A stretch of DNA of 64,000 nucleotides from Hypericibacter sp963696655 (lineage in GTDB: Bacteria > Pseudomonadota > Alphaproteobacteria > Dongiales > Dongiaceae). The notes under the pieces are model-generated. The model was not told the origin of the DNA. It saw only the letters and a list, made by a program, of their open reading frames with translations, and searched no databases. The stretch is from positions 27,940 through 91,939 of the forward strand of contig CAVOLB010000130.1 of assembly GCA_963696655.1 (NCBI GenBank). Direction: 5' to 3'. Position numbers and translations under genes: made by a program. This document shows, in pieces, positions 53,392-61,649 of the stretch; positions within the stretch are counted from its first letter, which is position 1; each line of letters starts with the position of its first letter.

Positions 53392-54810
53392 TCAGATTTG
53401 CGATCGGATATGCGGGGCCCGGCCATAGAGCGCCACCATCGGCAGGATCAGCAGGCCGAAGATGAATTGCTGCCACTCATATTTGAGGCCGATGCCGATC
53501 AGGAACGAGCTCAGCACCTGGAGCACGAGCACGCCGATGATGGTATAGCCATAGCCGCCATAGCCGCCGACCAGCGAGGTGCCGCCGATGACGACCGCGG
53601 CCAGCGTGGTGAACAGATAGGGATCGCCCACCCCGATGAAGCCGCCGCCGCTCCACCCCAGCAGGAGCGAGCCGGTGAGCGCCGCGAAACAGCCGCTGAT
53701 CGTGTAGGCCAGCGTCCAGTATTTGAACTCGGAGACGCCGATCAGCTTGGTCGAGCGCCGGTTGCCGCTGAGCGCATAGATGTAGCGACCATAGGCGGAA
53801 TAGCGCAGGCCGACACAGACGATGATGGCGATCAGGATCCAGAGCAGGATCGTCGGCGGCAGATCCAGGCCGAAGGTCTCGCCGTTCATGGCGGCGAAGT
53901 TCTGCAGCCAGGGCGGCACGGTTCCATAGACATTGCCGCTGAAGGAGGAGCCGATGCTGGTCAGGATCTGGGTCAGGCCGGCGATGGCGAAGCCCATGCC
54001 GAGCGTCAGGATCAGCGCCTGACCCTGCAGGCGATAGGACAGCACGCCGTTGAGGAAGCCGATGAGCCCGCCGATCGCGAGCACCATGGCGAAGGCGAGC
54101 CAGGAGGGGACGCCGAGGCCGATCAGATAGAGCAGCCCGATATTCGAGGCGCCGATCATGAAGGGAATCGAGAGATCGAGACCGCCCATCAGCGCCACCA
54201 GGGTCTGGCCGACGCAGGCGATCCCGAGGAAGGCGGCGAACAGCAGCACCGCCTTGACGTTGGCACCCGAGAGGAACCCGTCGATCGCGAAGGAGCTGAT
54301 GACGATGAGGGCGCCCAGCACGATCAGCCCGATGAAGGCGCTGCGGCCATGGGTGAAGACCCGGCTGACCTTGAAGGCGAAGATCAGGATGGCCTCGAGG
54401 ACGAGGAAGGCGATCAGGTTCTGGATCGAGCGGAAAGACGGCACCGTCGCCGTCAGGATCAGATAGCCCAGCAGCAGCAGGGCCATGACGACGATCAGGA
54501 CCCTGTTGTTCCGCCACAGGCCCTTGGCGCCGACCGCCGATTTCTGCTCCTCGGCCTCGTCCTTGGAGACGGCGCGGCCCTGGCGGCCCTCGAACACCAC
54601 CGAGATGTAATTGATCACCCAGAACAGCACCGCGATCGAGATCACGGTGTAGAGGATGACGATCTGGGCGCTCAGGCCCTGGGCGAAGCCGAGGCCGAAG
54701 CCGATGGCGGCGATGATCAGCGTCACCGCCAGATTGAGCCAGATCAGGAACGGCGATTTCGGCACGAACATCAGTGCCCCGCGGTCGCGGTCCTTCGCCA
54801 TGTCGGTCAT
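53392..54810 (-). CDS. ABC transporter permease (RbsC/BPD_transp_2 type), second permease
   Basis: This 472-residue permease belongs to the ribose/branched-chain amino acid type. The GGLDLSIPFMIGASNIG block, YAYGRYIYA-like RYSAYGRYIYALSGN and VVIGGTSLVGGYGG are characteristic. It carries an N-terminal extension of about 130 residues with two extra helices before the core. It overlaps the first permease gene by four bases (ATGA). The binding protein and ATPase are encoded further upstream in the same direction. Confidence 0.9.
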   Translation of the reverse strand: MTDMAKDRDRGALMFVPKSPFLIWLNLAVTLIIAAIGFGLGFAQGLSAQIVILYTVISIAVLFWVINYISVVFEGRQGRAVSKDEAEEQKSAVGAKGLWRNNRVLIVVMALLLLGYLILTATVPSFRSIQNLIAFLVLEAILIFAFKVSRVFTHGRSAFIGLIVLGALIVISSFAIDGFLSGANVKAVLLFAAFLGIACVGQTLVALMGGLDLSIPFMIGASNIGLLYLIGLGVPSWLAFAMVLAIGGLIGFLNGVLSYRLQGQALILTLGMGFAIAGLTQILTSIGSSFSGNVYGTVPPWLQNFAAMNGETFGLDLPPTILLWILIAIIVCVGLRYSAYGRYIYALSGNRRSTKLIGVSEFKYWTLAYTISGCFAALTGSLLLGWSGGGFIGVGDPYLFTTLAAVVIGGTSLVGGYGGYGYTIIGVLVLQVLSSFLIGIGLKYEWQQFIFGLLILPMVALYGRAPHIRSQI

Positions 54811-56189
54811 GGGTTCGCCCCCGTGACTTGCGCCGCCGGCGCCTGCGGCCCGGCATGACTCTCCTGCGCGACAACGAAGAAGAGCAGCAGGATCAGGACC
54901 GAGACGAAGACATAGACGAAGACGCCCAGGCGCGAGGAGCGCGCTTCCGCCACCACCAGGCGGAAGGTGACGGTCAGGAGCAGAAGGGCCGCCACCGCGC
55001 CGAACGCCATCTTCTGCAGCGGGCTGAAGCTCAAGCCGGCGCCGCCAGGCGGGACTGCTCCCGGCAGCAGAAGATAGCGCGACATCAGGTCCCCGGTGGG
55101 CGCCGCGGGGACCGTCGCTGCTGCCGCGGTCGCGGCGGCGGCGTGGGGACCGGCATTGCTGATCTGCAGCATGATGCCGACGACGACGCAGGCCAGCACG
55201 ATGAAGGCGGCGAAGGGCGAGATGAAGGAGATATGGCGCCCGATGATCGGCACCAGCAGGGCCAGGAGCAGCGACAGCACCAGGATCAGCCCATAGATGA
55301 GCTGGATCACGAAGGCCTGGCTCGCGCCGAAATTGAAGGTTGCGAGCACATAGCCGATCAGGAACAGGTTCAAGGCGCCGAGCAGGGACCCGGTGACGCC
55401 GCCCCGCCCGCCGGCGAGGCTGGCCCCGCCCAGCACCAGCGCCGTGACGGAGGTGAGCGTCATGGTGGTGCCCTGGGTCGGGTCGCCCGACGCGATCAGC
55501 GCCGTATAGCAGATGGCGCCCAGGCCGACGAAGATGCCCGAGATCACATGGGCGCCGATACGGGTGATGACGGTGCGCGTCCCGCTCGCATAGGCCGCGC
55601 GCTCGTCATAACCCATCATCCGGAGGTTCCGGTAGAACGGCGTCAGGGTGAAGAGCAGCCAGCCGCCGGTCGCGAGCAGGATGATGAGAAGGATCGGCGA
55701 GAAGATCGTGTTGCCGAGGCCCCAGCTCCCCATCCAGTCGGGCGCCACCCCGCCCGGCCGCGGCAGGATCACGCGGTTGATCCCCGACAGGGCCAGGAAG
55801 CCGCTCAGCGCCACGATGATCGGCTGCACCCGGATATAGATGATCACGAGCGCGAAGAGCAGCTGGTAGACGACGCCGATGCCGAGCGCCAGCAGGAAGA
55901 CGCCGAGCGGCGAGGTGACGATCCCGAGGTCGCTCAGCTTGATGATCGAGACATTGATGAAGGCGAGCAGAGGACCTACGGCCAGATCCACCGTTCCCCG
56001 TCCCGCGACCGCCACCGCCATGAGGGCATAGGTCGCCATCACCAGCGGCGCGGCCACGATGATGGCGCTGCCGAATCCCGCCAGCGAGACGAGGCTCGGC
56101 CCCCGGATCGCCGCGGTGCTGAGCAGCACGGCGATCAGCAGGATGGGCACCAGCAGATATGTGTTTTGCGAACCCTTCTGCTCTGGCAT
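54807..56189 (-). CDS. ABC transporter permease (RbsC/BPD_transp_2 type), first permease
   Basis: This is the 460-residue partner permease. The AGRGTVDLAVGPLLAF, MMGYDERAAYASG and LVLGGASLAGGRGGVTGS blocks identify the family. A C-terminal extension of about 130 residues with an Ala/Pro-rich linker and two or three further helices is not part of the normal RbsC core. The ATG start lies 61 bases after the hydrolase stop. Confidence 0.9.
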   Translation of the reverse strand: MPEQKGSQNTYLLVPILLIAVLLSTAAIRGPSLVSLAGFGSAIIVAAPLVMATYALMAVAVAGRGTVDLAVGPLLAFINVSIIKLSDLGIVTSPLGVFLLALGIGVVYQLLFALVIIYIRVQPIIVALSGFLALSGINRVILPRPGGVAPDWMGSWGLGNTIFSPILLIILLATGGWLLFTLTPFYRNLRMMGYDERAAYASGTRTVITRIGAHVISGIFVGLGAICYTALIASGDPTQGTTMTLTSVTALVLGGASLAGGRGGVTGSLLGALNLFLIGYVLATFNFGASQAFVIQLIYGLILVLSLLLALLVPIIGRHISFISPFAAFIVLACVVVGIMLQISNAGPHAAAATAAAATVPAAPTGDLMSRYLLLPGAVPPGGAGLSFSPLQKMAFGAVAALLLLTVTFRLVVAEARSSRLGVFVYVFVSVLILLLFFVVAQESHAGPQAPAAQVTGANP

Positions 56190-56250
56190 CTCGATGGTTC
56201 TGCGGTTCCGGCCTCCCTAGAAGCGGACGGTCATCTGTTGGCCCGCCCGC

Positions 56251-57201
56251 TCAGAGCTCGATCACGCGGCGCCCGCCCGAGGGACGGTCGTTGCGCCCGC
56301 TCGCGCGCAGCTCCAGGCTCGACCGACCGGGCCCGCCGCCCTGGCCGCGCCGCTCCGGATCGAGGCTCAGGATCTTCTTGAGCACCGGCGTGATCACTTC
56401 CTTGAACTTCACCGGATCCTCGGAGGTCGGGAAATGGCCGCCGCCGAAGATGACGCATTCGGAGTTGCGGACCTTCTCGGCCGTGCGCTCGGTCATCTCA
56501 GGCGTGCAGGCGAAGTCGTACTCGCCCGTGAGGAAGAAGATCGGCACCTTGCCGGAGATCTTCTGGCACTGGTCGCGGAAGTCGGAATCGACGCTGTAGA
56601 AATAGAGATCGCCCTTGAAGATGCCGGGGCCGCCCTGGGCGTAGTACCACCAGGTCTCCCAGCGATAATCGTCCGGCGATTCCGGCGACATCAGGCCGAA
56701 GACCGAGGTCGCCACCACCTCGCCGCCATGGATATGCGGGTGATGCAGCGGATCGATCCACCAGCCGGGGGAATAGTCGCAAGCCTCGAGCGCGATCAGT
56801 GCCGAGAACTCGTTCTCGTATTTGAGCGCCAGCGCCAGGCACACATTGCCGCCCATGGACTGGCCCATGATCACCGGCTTGACCAGCTCGAGCGCGCGGC
56901 AGAAGGCGACGATGAACTCGCAATAGAAGCGCGTGGTCAGCTTGTACTCGTCTTCCATCAGATGGAAATCGGCGGGCGGCAGCGACTTGCCGTGCCAGGG
57001 CAGGTCGAAGGCGATCACCCGGTAATTGCTGGTGATGTCGGGATCGCAGAGCTGGTGGCGGTACTGGCGCCCGTCGGTGCCGGCCGTATGCAGGCAGACC
57101 AGCGGGATGCCCTCGCCGTGTTCCTCGTAATAGGTGCGATAGGTCTTGCCCTCGCACTGGACATAGACATAGCGCCCGACGATCGGATCATGGGTGTTCA
57201 T
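56251..57201 (-). CDS. Alpha/beta hydrolase
   Basis: This 316-residue alpha/beta-hydrolase-fold enzyme has the nucleophile Ser115 in GQSMGGN, the oxyanion segment LHTAGTDGRQ, an Asp in GEYDFACTP and the late His in GGGHFPTSEDP. It probably cleaves an ester, lactone or C-C bond in the compound brought in by the adjacent ABC system. It lies 19 bases after the SCP2-like gene. The disordered C-terminal tail (last 25 residues) is rich in Arg and Gly. Confidence 0.9.
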   Translation of the reverse strand: MNTHDPIVGRYVYVQCEGKTYRTYYEEHGEGIPLVCLHTAGTDGRQYRHQLCDPDITSNYRVIAFDLPWHGKSLPPADFHLMEDEYKLTTRFYCEFIVAFCRALELVKPVIMGQSMGGNVCLALALKYENEFSALIALEACDYSPGWWIDPLHHPHIHGGEVVATSVFGLMSPESPDDYRWETWWYYAQGGPGIFKGDLYFYSVDSDFRDQCQKISGKVPIFFLTGEYDFACTPEMTERTAEKVRNSECVIFGGGHFPTSEDPVKFKEVITPVLKKILSLDPERRGQGGGPGRSSLELRASGRNDRPSGGRRVIEL

Positions 57202-57220
57202 GTTGCGTGTCTCCCCGCTC

Positions 57221-57625
57221 TCACACGTTTCTCATCAGCGAGAGCATTCGCGTCAGCGCCCGCAGATTCTGCCAGAAAGGAAGGGTGTTCCCCTCGATCA
57301 CCAGCTGCTTGTGCAGCGGATGCGCCATCGCCCAGATGTCGTTGAACATGGGTGGGGGGATGCGCTGGGAGAACTTCGTCCAGGCGCTGCTCGGCGCCTT
57401 GAGCCCGAAATCGTAGCCCATGTCGTTGGCCGTCAGGCCCTCGGCGATGCGCTGGATCTTGCCGCCGCGGACCTCGATCAGATACTCGGTCTCGTCGACG
57501 CCCAGCACGAACCTGCTGGTGAAGAAACGTCCGATCACCGGCAGGATACGGTCGTCATTGACGGCGCGCGCCCAGCGCTCGATCCACTCCAAGTCGAAGC
57601 TCGTTCTACTGCCGGATCTGCTCAT
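57221..57625 (-). CDS. SCP2-like small protein
   Basis: This 134-residue protein resembles the SCP2 sterol-carrier fold: a strand-rich first half (FVLGVDETEYLIEVRGGKIQRI) followed by an amphipathic helical second half (WTKFSQRIPPPMFNDIWAM) and the end block LVIEGNTLPFWQNLRAL. That suggests binding of a hydrophobic ligand or acyl-CoA. It lies between the ABC ATPase and the hydrolase with short gaps, so it belongs to the same route. The family call is moderate. Confidence 0.55.
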   Translation of the reverse strand: MSRSGSRTSFDLEWIERWARAVNDDRILPVIGRFFTSRFVLGVDETEYLIEVRGGKIQRIAEGLTANDMGYDFGLKAPSSAWTKFSQRIPPPMFNDIWAMAHPLHKQLVIEGNTLPFWQNLRALTRMLSLMRNV

Positions 57626-57664
57626 GCGGTCCTCCTGTCATGTCGCGAAGACAATCGCTGGTTC

Positions 57665-59857
57665 CTAATTCGTCGGGAGCGGCTTCTTCGCCGGGCCATA
57701 GACCGCGACGAAGGAAGCCATGTCGATCGCCACCGGCATCACCGCCGCGGCGAATTGGGTGAGATCGGCGTCGGGCGGGAGCGCGAGATGCTCGGTCTTC
57801 AGCGCGTAGATCGTGAAGACATAGCGATGCTGCCGGTCCGGCGGCCAGGGCCCGCCATAGCCGCGCCCGAAGCCCGGGATGCGGAAGGTGACGAAGTCGC
57901 TGTTCAACTCGACGACGCCCTTGGGCAGAAGCGCGGTGCCGCTCGCCCCCTCGGGAAGCTCGCGCACCGTCGCCGGGATGTCGTAGGCGAGCCAATGGGC
58001 GAAGGCGCGCGGGAACTTGAACTCCTCGGGCAAATCGGGATCGGTGATGGCGAGCGCGAAGCTGCGGGTGCCGGCGGGAACGCCCGACCAGACCAGGCGC
58101 GGCGAGCGCTTGTTCTCCTCGGCGAAGCGCTCCGGGACGATCTGGCCGGGGGCGATGTCCGGGCATTGCAGCATGAAGGCGCTGGCGGCGGTCGCGGGCG
58201 GCGGCGATTTGCGGGCGGAGCTCGTCACGGGCCTCGGCATCGGGCGGCCCTGCTCGAAGCGCAGCCCCACCGGCGCCGGACGCTCCAGGGCCTCGATGAT
58301 GCCGTCCTCGTCCGTCCCATGGGCATTGCCCTCGCCCGGCAGCCGCGAGGTCGCCTTGCGGCCGAACATGGCGTTCAGCAGCACATGGCCGTCATAGGGC
58401 GGCTCGAACTGTGCCGAGATGGCGCCGTTGCGGAAGACCTCGACGCGGGTGCAGAGATTGAGGAACTCCTCGATCTCGCTCGACAGGAACACCACCGCGT
58501 TGCCGCGCGAGGCGAAATCCCGGAGATTGCGATAGAGATCGAGCTTGGCGCCGATATCGATGCCGCGCGCCGGATCGTTCAGCACCAGCACCACGGGCTT
58601 CTCAGCGAAGGAGCGCGCGATCAGGACCTTCTGCTGGTTGCCGCCGGAGAGCGAGGTGATGAGATTGTCGCGGTCGCCCATCTTGACCGCGAGCTTGCCC
58701 GATTCCCATTCGAAGATCGGGGCGAGCTTGGCCTTGTCGATCAGATTGAGCGCGCCGCCCATCCGGTATTCCCGGTAGATCGGCATCAGCAGGTTCTCGA
58801 AGATGCTGAGGTTCGGGAAGATCCCCTCTTTCTTCCGGTCGCCGCTGACATAGCTGATATTGTTCTCGCGCGCCGAATGGAGGTCGATGATGTCGGTCGC
58901 GGTGCGGTCGCGGATGATCGAGATGCGGCCCGAGATCAGGGACTGGGTCCCCGCCAGGCAGCGCACGAAATCCGACTGGCCATGGCCGTCGAGGCCCGTC
59001 ACGCCGACCACCTCGCCCGGATAGAGCGTGAAATTGATGGGCGCCGACTGGGGCCAGACGCGGCCTTCCAGCACGCGCAGGACCGGGCTGGGGCTGAGCC
59101 GCTGGACCACGGACTGGCTGTGCTGGGTCTTGCCCCGCTCGACGCCGGCGATCAGCTCGAGGATGCGCTGCTCGGTGATCTCCACCTTCTCGAGGCTGCC
59201 GACATCCACGCCGTCGCGCAGGATGGTGGCCCGGTCGGCGATGCGGACCAGCTCCGCGATCCGGTGCGTCACGATCAGGATGCTGACGCCGGCCTTCTTG
59301 AGCTGGCGCATCTTGTTGAAGAGACGCTCGGTCGAATCGAAATCGAGGGCGGCCGAGGATTCGTCGAGGATGAGGATCTTGGGATCGGCCAAGAGCGCCC
59401 GGCCGATGGTCACCCATTGCTTGACGCTGAGCGGCAGCTCGCCCACGAGCGTATAGAGGTCGAGGTCGTAATCGAGCAGCTCGCGCATCAGGGCCTTGCC
59501 CTTGCGGAGCTTCTCCTCCTGGCTCATGGCCGAGCCGAACGGTCCGTCGGCGCCCAGATAGAGATTGTCGAGCACCGAGCATTCGTCGGCGACCAGCACC
59601 TCCTGGAACACGTTGGAGATGCCGAGCGCCCGCGCCTCGTAGGGCGAGGTCGCGGATTTGCCGAGGATCGAGACCTGGCCGCTGTCGGGAATGAGGACGC
59701 CCGAGATGACCTTGGCGAGCGTGCTCTTGCCAGAACCATTGCCGCCGACGATGGCATGGACCTCGCCGGCATAGGCTTTCAGGTTGCATCCTCCCAACGC
59801 CACGGTCGGCCCGAAGGTCTTCCTGACCGAGGAGATTTCAACCGTGGGATAGACCAT
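57665..59857 (-). CDS. Sugar-type ABC ATPase fused to a PEBP/YbhB domain
   Basis: This is a 730-residue single open frame. Residues 1-505 form a tandem RbsA/MglA-type ATPase: Walker A GGNGSGKST (38-46) and Walker B ILILDES (161-167) in the first half, then LSGGNQQK (403-410) in the second, whose Walker B is degenerate (VLVLNDP, with Asn427 and Asp428 where DE is expected). After a Pro-rich linker (about 520-558), residues 560-723 are a phosphatidylethanolamine-binding/YbhB-like domain: DPDLP (606-610), FAHW (619-622), GYGGPWPP (666-673) and HRYVFTIYAL (677-686). I know of no such standard fusion. The upstream gene is the binding protein. Confidence 0.88.
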   Translation of the reverse strand: MVYPTVEISSVRKTFGPTVALGGCNLKAYAGEVHAIVGGNGSGKSTLAKVISGVLIPDSGQVSILGKSATSPYEARALGISNVFQEVLVADECSVLDNLYLGADGPFGSAMSQEEKLRKGKALMRELLDYDLDLYTLVGELPLSVKQWVTIGRALLADPKILILDESSAALDFDSTERLFNKMRQLKKAGVSILIVTHRIAELVRIADRATILRDGVDVGSLEKVEITEQRILELIAGVERGKTQHSQSVVQRLSPSPVLRVLEGRVWPQSAPINFTLYPGEVVGVTGLDGHGQSDFVRCLAGTQSLISGRISIIRDRTATDIIDLHSARENNISYVSGDRKKEGIFPNLSIFENLLMPIYREYRMGGALNLIDKAKLAPIFEWESGKLAVKMGDRDNLITSLSGGNQQKVLIARSFAEKPVVLVLNDPARGIDIGAKLDLYRNLRDFASRGNAVVFLSSEIEEFLNLCTRVEVFRNGAISAQFEPPYDGHVLLNAMFGRKATSRLPGEGNAHGTDEDGIIEALERPAPVGLRFEQGRPMPRPVTSSARKSPPPATAASAFMLQCPDIAPGQIVPERFAEENKRSPRLVWSGVPAGTRSFALAITDPDLPEEFKFPRAFAHWLAYDIPATVRELPEGASGTALLPKGVVELNSDFVTFRIPGFGRGYGGPWPPDRQHRYVFTIYALKTEHLALPPDADLTQFAAAVMPVAIDMASFVAVYGPAKKPLPTN

Positions 59858-59918
59858 GGGCTGCCCGAATTCCGATGGGGCCGGGTCGGCGAGATTTCAG
59901 GGTTTCTGCCTGAACGGA

Positions 59919-59946
59919 CGCCGCCCCGTCGGATGACGGGGCGGCG
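59919..59946 (-). promoter_or_regulatory. Stem-loop between binding-protein and ATPase genes
   Basis: CGCCGCCCCGTC and GACGGGGCGGCG form a perfect 12-bp stem with a 4-base loop. No U-tract follows on the minus strand. Its position right after the binding-protein stop mirrors the stem-loop at 10335-10363 and suggests 3'-end protection of the binding-protein message. Confidence 0.6.
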
Positions 59947-59968
59947 ACGCGATCGTCACGTGAGAGGA

Positions 59969-61147
59969 TTACGGCTTGTAGGTTTCGGGATCGGCCGGGT
60001 GCAGGAAGAACTGGTCGAGATATTCTTTCCCCGCCCACTTCTCGATGCCGACATTGTACCAGGCGCCGGATTCCTCATCGCAGTTCTGGTCGAGGACCTT
60101 GGCCAGCTCGTCCTTGCTGAGCGTCTGCGGCCGGGTCAGGATCGACTGGACCTTGGGTCCCTGCCCCTCGAGCGTGCGCATCATGATGTTCCAGGACATC
60201 TCGAAATCGTCGCCCGGAGGCCAGGCCTGGACCGAGGAGGAGATGAAGTCGGGATTCTTCCGCCAGTAGCAGAGGGCGCCCAGCTCGCCGCCGATGGTGA
60301 TCGGCGGAATTTTCCGGCCGCTCTGCTTGAGCGCGCGCACGGCGCCGAGCTCGGAGGCCGACTGGATGATGACGCCGTCGAGCTGGCCGGGGTTGGTGGC
60401 GAGCCAGCGCTGGATCTCGGACTGCGCGACCTGGTCGGTCCACATGCCCGCGACCGAGCCGACCACCTTGACGTCCGGATAGTTCTTGAGGGCGTTCTGG
60501 ATGCCGAGATTCTGCGAATCCGAGGCGGAGGCGCCCGGGATGCCTTCGACATTCAGCACATTGCCCTTGCCGCCGATCTCCTTGGCCATCCATTCGCCGA
60601 GCATATAGCCGCCGACGACGAAATTGGCCGAGGAGTTGACCGAATAGGGCGAGGTCAGATAGCCGGTCGTCGAGAAGACCGGAATGCCGCGCTCATAGGC
60701 ATATTGGACGGTCTGGTTGAGCGCTGTCGGGTTCGAGCAGCAGACGATGATCGCGTCCACGCCCTGGTCGACCAGCTGGCGCATCTGCTGGATCTGGACC
60801 GAATCGTTCAGGTTGGACTGGGTGATGATGACGTCGGAGATCAGCCCCAGCTTCTTCCATTTCGGGATGATCTCTTCCTGGAGCCGCTTCATCACGGCCG
60901 CGCGCCAGGTGTTGCCGGCGTAGGAGCTGGCATAGCCGATCTTCCAGGGTGGCGGATTCTTCGGCTTCCAGTCGCGATAGGCGCTTTCGCCGATCGGCTG
61001 CATCGGGTCGATCATCTGGGGGTTATAGAGCTCGTCCCGGATGTTCTGCGGCAGCTCGTCGACACCGGCGGCCATGGCCTGGGTGCCGACGACGAGCGCG
61101 GCGGCGAATGCTGCAACGCGCAAAAATCTTGCATATGGTTGTGTCAA
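59969..61147 (-). CDS. ABC periplasmic binding protein (Peripla_BP_4 type)
   Basis: This 392-residue binding protein of the ribose-binding/LacI-like type has a Sec signal peptide (ends near AMA, 25-27). Core blocks include KIGYASSYAGNTWRAAVMK, QMRQLVDQGVDAIIVCCSNP, GNVLNVEGIPGASASD and ITIGGELGALC. A 25-residue segment before the core is not usual for RbsB. It is the first gene of the long leftward block and starts at TTG 61147 with GGGAGGGG just upstream. Ligand unknown. Confidence 0.92.
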   Translation of the reverse strand: MTQPYARFLRVAAFAAALVVGTQAMAAGVDELPQNIRDELYNPQMIDPMQPIGESAYRDWKPKNPPPWKIGYASSYAGNTWRAAVMKRLQEEIIPKWKKLGLISDVIITQSNLNDSVQIQQMRQLVDQGVDAIIVCCSNPTALNQTVQYAYERGIPVFSTTGYLTSPYSVNSSANFVVGGYMLGEWMAKEIGGKGNVLNVEGIPGASASDSQNLGIQNALKNYPDVKVVGSVAGMWTDQVAQSEIQRWLATNPGQLDGVIIQSASELGAVRALKQSGRKIPPITIGGELGALCYWRKNPDFISSSVQAWPPGDDFEMSWNIMMRTLEGQGPKVQSILTRPQTLSKDELAKVLDQNCDEESGAWYNVGIEKWAGKEYLDQFFLHPADPETYKP

Positions 61148-61200
61148 ATTCCCCTCCCGGTGAGGTCGCAGTTCTGCGCTGCGAGCATGAGCCCGTTTGA

Positions 61201-61228
61201 GCCCTTGGCTGGACTATCAGCCAAGGGC
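61201..61228 (-). promoter_or_regulatory. Inverted repeat in the leader of the rhodopsin/ABC block
   Basis: GCCCTTGGCTG and CAGCCAAGGGC form a perfect 11-bp inverted repeat around a 6-base loop, 54 bases before the binding-protein start and just downstream of an AT-rich patch (61240-61267) that probably holds the promoter. It could be an operator or a leader hairpin. Confidence 0.55.
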
Positions 61229-61404
61229 GGGACCCCGGGTAATACAATTTTACTATATTCGGTATATGCGCCCGGCATGGATCGCCGGTGGATAACTCGA
61301 ACCGTCACGCGCGCGCGACGCCGGCCGGGCTGACGAACCGAGATCGCTCGGCGCGAGCCCGCCGCTTCGGATTCGACGCGTTCAGCGAACGTCGATGTGC
61401 CGTC

Positions 61405-61560
61405 TCAATGGCCGGCGCGCTTGAAATATTGCACGGCACGCTCATGCTTCTCGGCCGCAGCGCGCGTCTTGAAAGTGCCGAGATTCCGGCGCTTGCCGGT
61501 CGCCGGATTCTTCTTCCGGGAATAGAGCCGGTATTCGCCGGACTTGAGCTTGCGGATCAT
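61405..61560 (-). CDS. Small basic protein, 51 residues
   Basis: This short gene encodes a very basic protein beginning MIRKLKSGEYRLYSRKK and containing TGKRRNLGTF. The pattern of two short strands with a KRRNLGTF turn, then a helix with AAAEKHERAVQYFK, recalls the AP2/Arm-type DNA-binding fold at the start of tyrosine integrases, but no integrase follows. Similar stand-alone proteins occur in alphaproteobacteria as far as I recall. AGGAG lies 6 bases before the ATG. Function unknown; nucleic-acid binding is plausible. Confidence 0.75.
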   Translation of the reverse strand: MIRKLKSGEYRLYSRKKNPATGKRRNLGTFKTRAAAEKHERAVQYFKRAGH

Positions 61561-61649
61561 CGCCTCTCCTTTCTCGACGGATCTTTCCGCCGCCGACCTG
61601 TAGGGCCGCCAGGAGGAAACCGCAGAAAGCGGGCGACGGTTCCCGCCCC

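Noticed and set aside
53380..54858. A plus-strand open frame rich in Asp, Glu, Gln and His
   Set aside because: This composition is what the antisense of a hydrophobic permease gene gives; the permease frame has clear family motifs.
57194..61333. A plus-strand open frame of 1379 codons
   Set aside because: It runs antisense through the SCP2-like, ATPase-PEBP and binding-protein genes and shows no domain; high GC removes stop codons from this frame.
61405..61560. Ribosomal protein L33 or similar small ribosomal protein
   Set aside because: The small basic protein lacks the Cys pairs and sequence blocks of L33, L34 or L36; the KRRNLGTF pattern fits an Arm/AP2-like fold better.
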